Shown here piece after piece: positions 61,955 through 64,000 of a stretch of 64,000 nucleotides of DNA. A model generated the notes under the pieces. That model made no database searches. It was given only the letters and a program-made list of their open reading frames with translations, and was not told where the DNA came from. The stretch spans positions 62,001 through 126,000 of the forward strand of contig JAVEDP010000004.1 in assembly GCA_030841085.1 (NCBI GenBank), written 5' to 3'. Each line of letters begins with the position of its first letter. The stretch's first letter is position 1. The DNA is from Pyrinomonadaceae bacterium (GTDB lineage Bacteria; Acidobacteriota; Blastocatellia; Pyrinomonadales; Pyrinomonadaceae). Position numbers and translations under genes: made by a program.

Positions 61955-64000
61955 ATGACTGCCAAAAAATTAATCACGAAGTCCGTCATTCTTGAAGCGA
62001 TACCTTACGTATTGCTTTCAGCGGTGCTGCTGACTGCGATCCTCTTCACACAACAAGCAGGACGGTTTTCCGAACTGGCGGTTTATGCCGACTTGCCCCT
62101 GGACCTCGTCGCCGAGATCGCCGCTGCTTTACTTCCCAACGTTTTGATCATGGCAGTACCGGTTGCAGTTCTGGCCGGAATTGTTATCGGCTTTTCGCGG
62201 CTCGGCAGCGATAGCGAGATAGTCGCTATGCGCGCGGCGGGAGTTGGTACCTGGACACTACTTTGGCCGGCGTTGCTTATCGGCGTAATTGGAACCGGAG
62301 CTGCGGCGTATCTGCATATGAAGGAGGCGCCGCAAGCTGCTCGCGACTTGCGCCGGGTTGCTATTCAGGGAGCGCTGAAGAAACTCGAGTCACCGGTCGA
62401 ACCGCGCACCTTCAACACAGAAATTCCCGGCTATGTTATCTACGTTCGAGACGGCGACAAGGCCCAGGGCACGTGGGGACGCGTGTTCATTTACGCGCAG
62501 CAGCCTGACGGCTCGACGCGGATTGTGACTGCCCGACAGGGACGAATCGATTCTTCCGCTGACAAATCGGAATTGGTGTTGACCGATGCTGTGGCCTTGA
62601 AACTACCGCCGCCGAACAGCACCGACCGCTCCAACGTAGTCGAGCATCTCGAACAGTTAAGGCTCGCGGTGAACACTGGCCGTGCGGAGTTGCTTGAGAC
62701 ACTCAGCCAAAAAGAAGTTCAGTCTGAGGAAAAAGATTGGACCGATCTGCAACAACAAATTCATTCAGCCTCGGTTAGCGAAAGAAGGGAAGGGGAAAGG
62801 ACTTTGCATCGCCGCCTGGCGCTTTCAGTTTCTCCATTACTCTTCGCTTTTTTTGGCGGCCTGATCGGTTTGCGCATCAGACGTGGCGGGCGCGGTGCCG
62901 GCGTTCTGCTGACGCTAAGTATCGTTGTTGTTTACTACCTGATCTCGCTGCTCGGCGAATCGATCGCGAGAAATAGCGCCGGGCACGTGGTGTTTGGCGA
63001 ATGGCTGGCGTCGGCTGTAGTTCTAATTTTCAGTTTGCTTTTATTAATTTTCAACCGTTTGCCGGCGCTCAACTTGAAGAACAGGCTGCGAGGTCGCGGG
63101 CGCGATGTCAGCGCACAGTCTGCGGCAATCAACGATCACACCGTCGGCGCCGGTCGTTCCGGATTCCCAAGCCTGCTGGACACGAGCCTCTTTCGCACTC
63201 TAACGTCCAGCTTTGTGGTCGCCTTTGTCGCTTTGGTTTTCATTTTTCTCATTTTCACGCTCTTTGAACTGTGGCGTTTTATCGGCACCAACCACGTTCC
63301 GGCTGTAGTCATCGCCAGGTATTTACTGTACCTGTTGCCGCTGGTCGCAGTTGAATTGTTTCCCGCTACGATGCTGATTACGGTGTTGATAACTTATGCG
63401 CTGCTGGCTCGCCGCAGCGAAGCCGTCGCCTGGTGGGCGTCGGGACAGAGTGTCTATCGCCTAATGCTTCCCGGGTTGTTGTTTGCGATCGCCGCGGCGG
63501 CCGGGGCCTGGTTGGTCCAGGAACACTTGATGCCGTCAGCTAATGTAAAGCAGGAGGCGCTGCGTGCTCGCATTCGCGGTGGCCAACCACGCGCAATGAC
63601 AGGCACCGGTCGCCAGTGGTTGGCGTCAGTAGAAAGCAGGCGTTTGTATTCTTACGAGTTTGATGAGCAGCGAGAAGTGTTACGGGAGCCGAGCATCTAC
63701 GAGCTGGACGAGGAAGCTGTGCACCTGAATCGCGTCATAATTGGCAAGACAGCCGTTTGGGCCAATAACAAATTGCTGGTGAAGGAAGCGGAAACGGTTA
63801 GCGTGCGCGGTATGATCGTCGAACGACAAGCTCCGACCGACGTCGCCCTTAATCAAATCGAAGCGCCTGCCGTGTTCAGACCTACGGTTGACAAGCCCTC
63901 GCAGCTGAGTGTGACCGCGCTCGCCGGCTATTTGCGCGCCGCGCGGCAGCGGGGTAGCGATACAGCGGCGCTAGCGTTGGCGCTGCAACGCAAGTACGCG
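61955..64000 (+). CDS. LptF-LptG fusion permease (partial, C-terminus beyond window)
   Basis: My translation from ATG 61955 is open to the window end, 682 residues; the ORF track shows only fragments. Residues 1-390 form one YjgP/YjgQ unit with TM helices and a beta-jellyroll segment (FNTEIPGYVIYVRDGDKAQG), and ARNSAGHVVFGEWLASAVVL near 350. A second unit begins at LLDTSLFRTLTSSFVVAFVA, about residue 405, with its own jellyroll (QWLASVESRRLYSYEFDEQR). LptF and LptG, normally separate, form the LPS-extracting ABC permease with LptB. Here they are one chain. Confidence 0.88.
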   Translation, partial: MTAKKLITKSVILEAIPYVLLSAVLLTAILFTQQAGRFSELAVYADLPLDLVAEIAAALLPNVLIMAVPVAVLAGIVIGFSRLGSDSEIVAMRAAGVGTWTLLWPALLIGVIGTGAAAYLHMKEAPQAARDLRRVAIQGALKKLESPVEPRTFNTEIPGYVIYVRDGDKAQGTWGRVFIYAQQPDGSTRIVTARQGRIDSSADKSELVLTDAVALKLPPPNSTDRSNVVEHLEQLRLAVNTGRAELLETLSQKEVQSEEKDWTDLQQQIHSASVSERREGERTLHRRLALSVSPLLFAFFGGLIGLRIRRGGRGAGVLLTLSIVVVYYLISLLGESIARNSAGHVVFGEWLASAVVLIFSLLLLIFNRLPALNLKNRLRGRGRDVSAQSAAINDHTVGAGRSGFPSLLDTSLFRTLTSSFVVAFVALVFIFLIFTLFELWRFIGTNHVPAVVIARYLLYLLPLVAVELFPATMLITVLITYALLARRSEAVAWWASGQSVYRLMLPGLLFAIAAAAGAWLVQEHLMPSANVKQEALRARIRGGQPRAMTGTGRQWLASVESRRLYSYEFDEQREVLREPSIYELDEEAVHLNRVIIGKTAVWANNKLLVKEAETVSVRGMIVERQAPTDVALNQIEAPAVFRPTVDKPSQLSVTALAGYLRAARQRGSDTAALALALQRKYA

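Overview
The window reads as a chromosomal segment of a Gram-negative soil or sediment bacterium, most likely an Acidobacteriota of the Blastocatellia type. This is inferred from gene style, not from a database search. Pointers are two exported von Willebrand factor A proteins of the acidobacterial kind, several exported proteins of unknown function, an LptF/LptG-type LPS exporter permease, moderate-to-high GC, and very many short intergenic inverted repeats. No rRNA, tRNA, prophage or CRISPR was seen. Genes lie on both strands in short groups, and most are ordinary housekeeping genes.

Layout. 1-4518 (minus): FHA-domain protein, class B penicillin-binding protein and FtsW/RodA, an order resembling the actinobacterial fhaA-rodA-pbpA cell-wall cluster. 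4855-14746: rRNA/tRNA methyltransferase, EEP phosphohydrolase, degenerate receiver protein, DAHP synthase, argS, larC, folE and an M28 peptidase. 14872-22695: exported protein, metG, tatD, yajQ, polyprenyl synthase and a coiled-coil/winged-helix protein. 22948-30228: a sugar-nucleotide transferase and an AmgK-like kinase (possible MurNAc salvage), asnS, a methyltransferase, a LOG-like protein with a tiny overlapping zinc ribbon, arginase and ddl. 30237-39701: envelope and exported proteins, mltG, ruvX, an S41-family protein whose catalytic Ser and Lys appear to be replaced, a glycine-zipper protein, an aspartic-protease-like protein and a second VWA protein.

The most unusual region is 39802-46562. 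It is an integron-type gene cassette array: eleven attC-like recombination sites of about 100-110 bp (one enlarged to 147 bp) separate small, mostly unrecognisable, plus-strand genes. For six cassettes the first ten bases (GTTNNN...) are the exact reverse complement of the last ten (...NNNAAC), as expected if each was once a circle. The sites fall into two sequence families, and both show the unpaired G and A expected of extrahelical bases in a folded attC. No integrase gene lies in the window, so here it is an integrase-less array (CALIN) or the distal part of a larger integron. Seven of the twelve cassette proteins carry a signal peptide or N-terminal membrane segment.

46919-64000 returns to core genes: a VOC protein, a membrane glycosyltransferase-like protein, acyl-CoA carboxylase beta, DUF402, transaldolase, FAH-family hydrolase, FN3 lipoprotein, hslUV, a class I glutamine amidotransferase-like hydrolase, an SDR, NamZ-type muramidase, recO and a single-chain LptF-LptG fusion cut by the window end. 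Peptidoglycan synthesis (FtsW/PBP, ddl), cleavage (mltG, namZ) and possible recycling (amgK/murU-like) are all represented. At least ten families of short inverted repeats fill the gaps. In three places (metG linker, VWA signal peptide, DUF402 stop codon) such repeats have become part of coding sequence.
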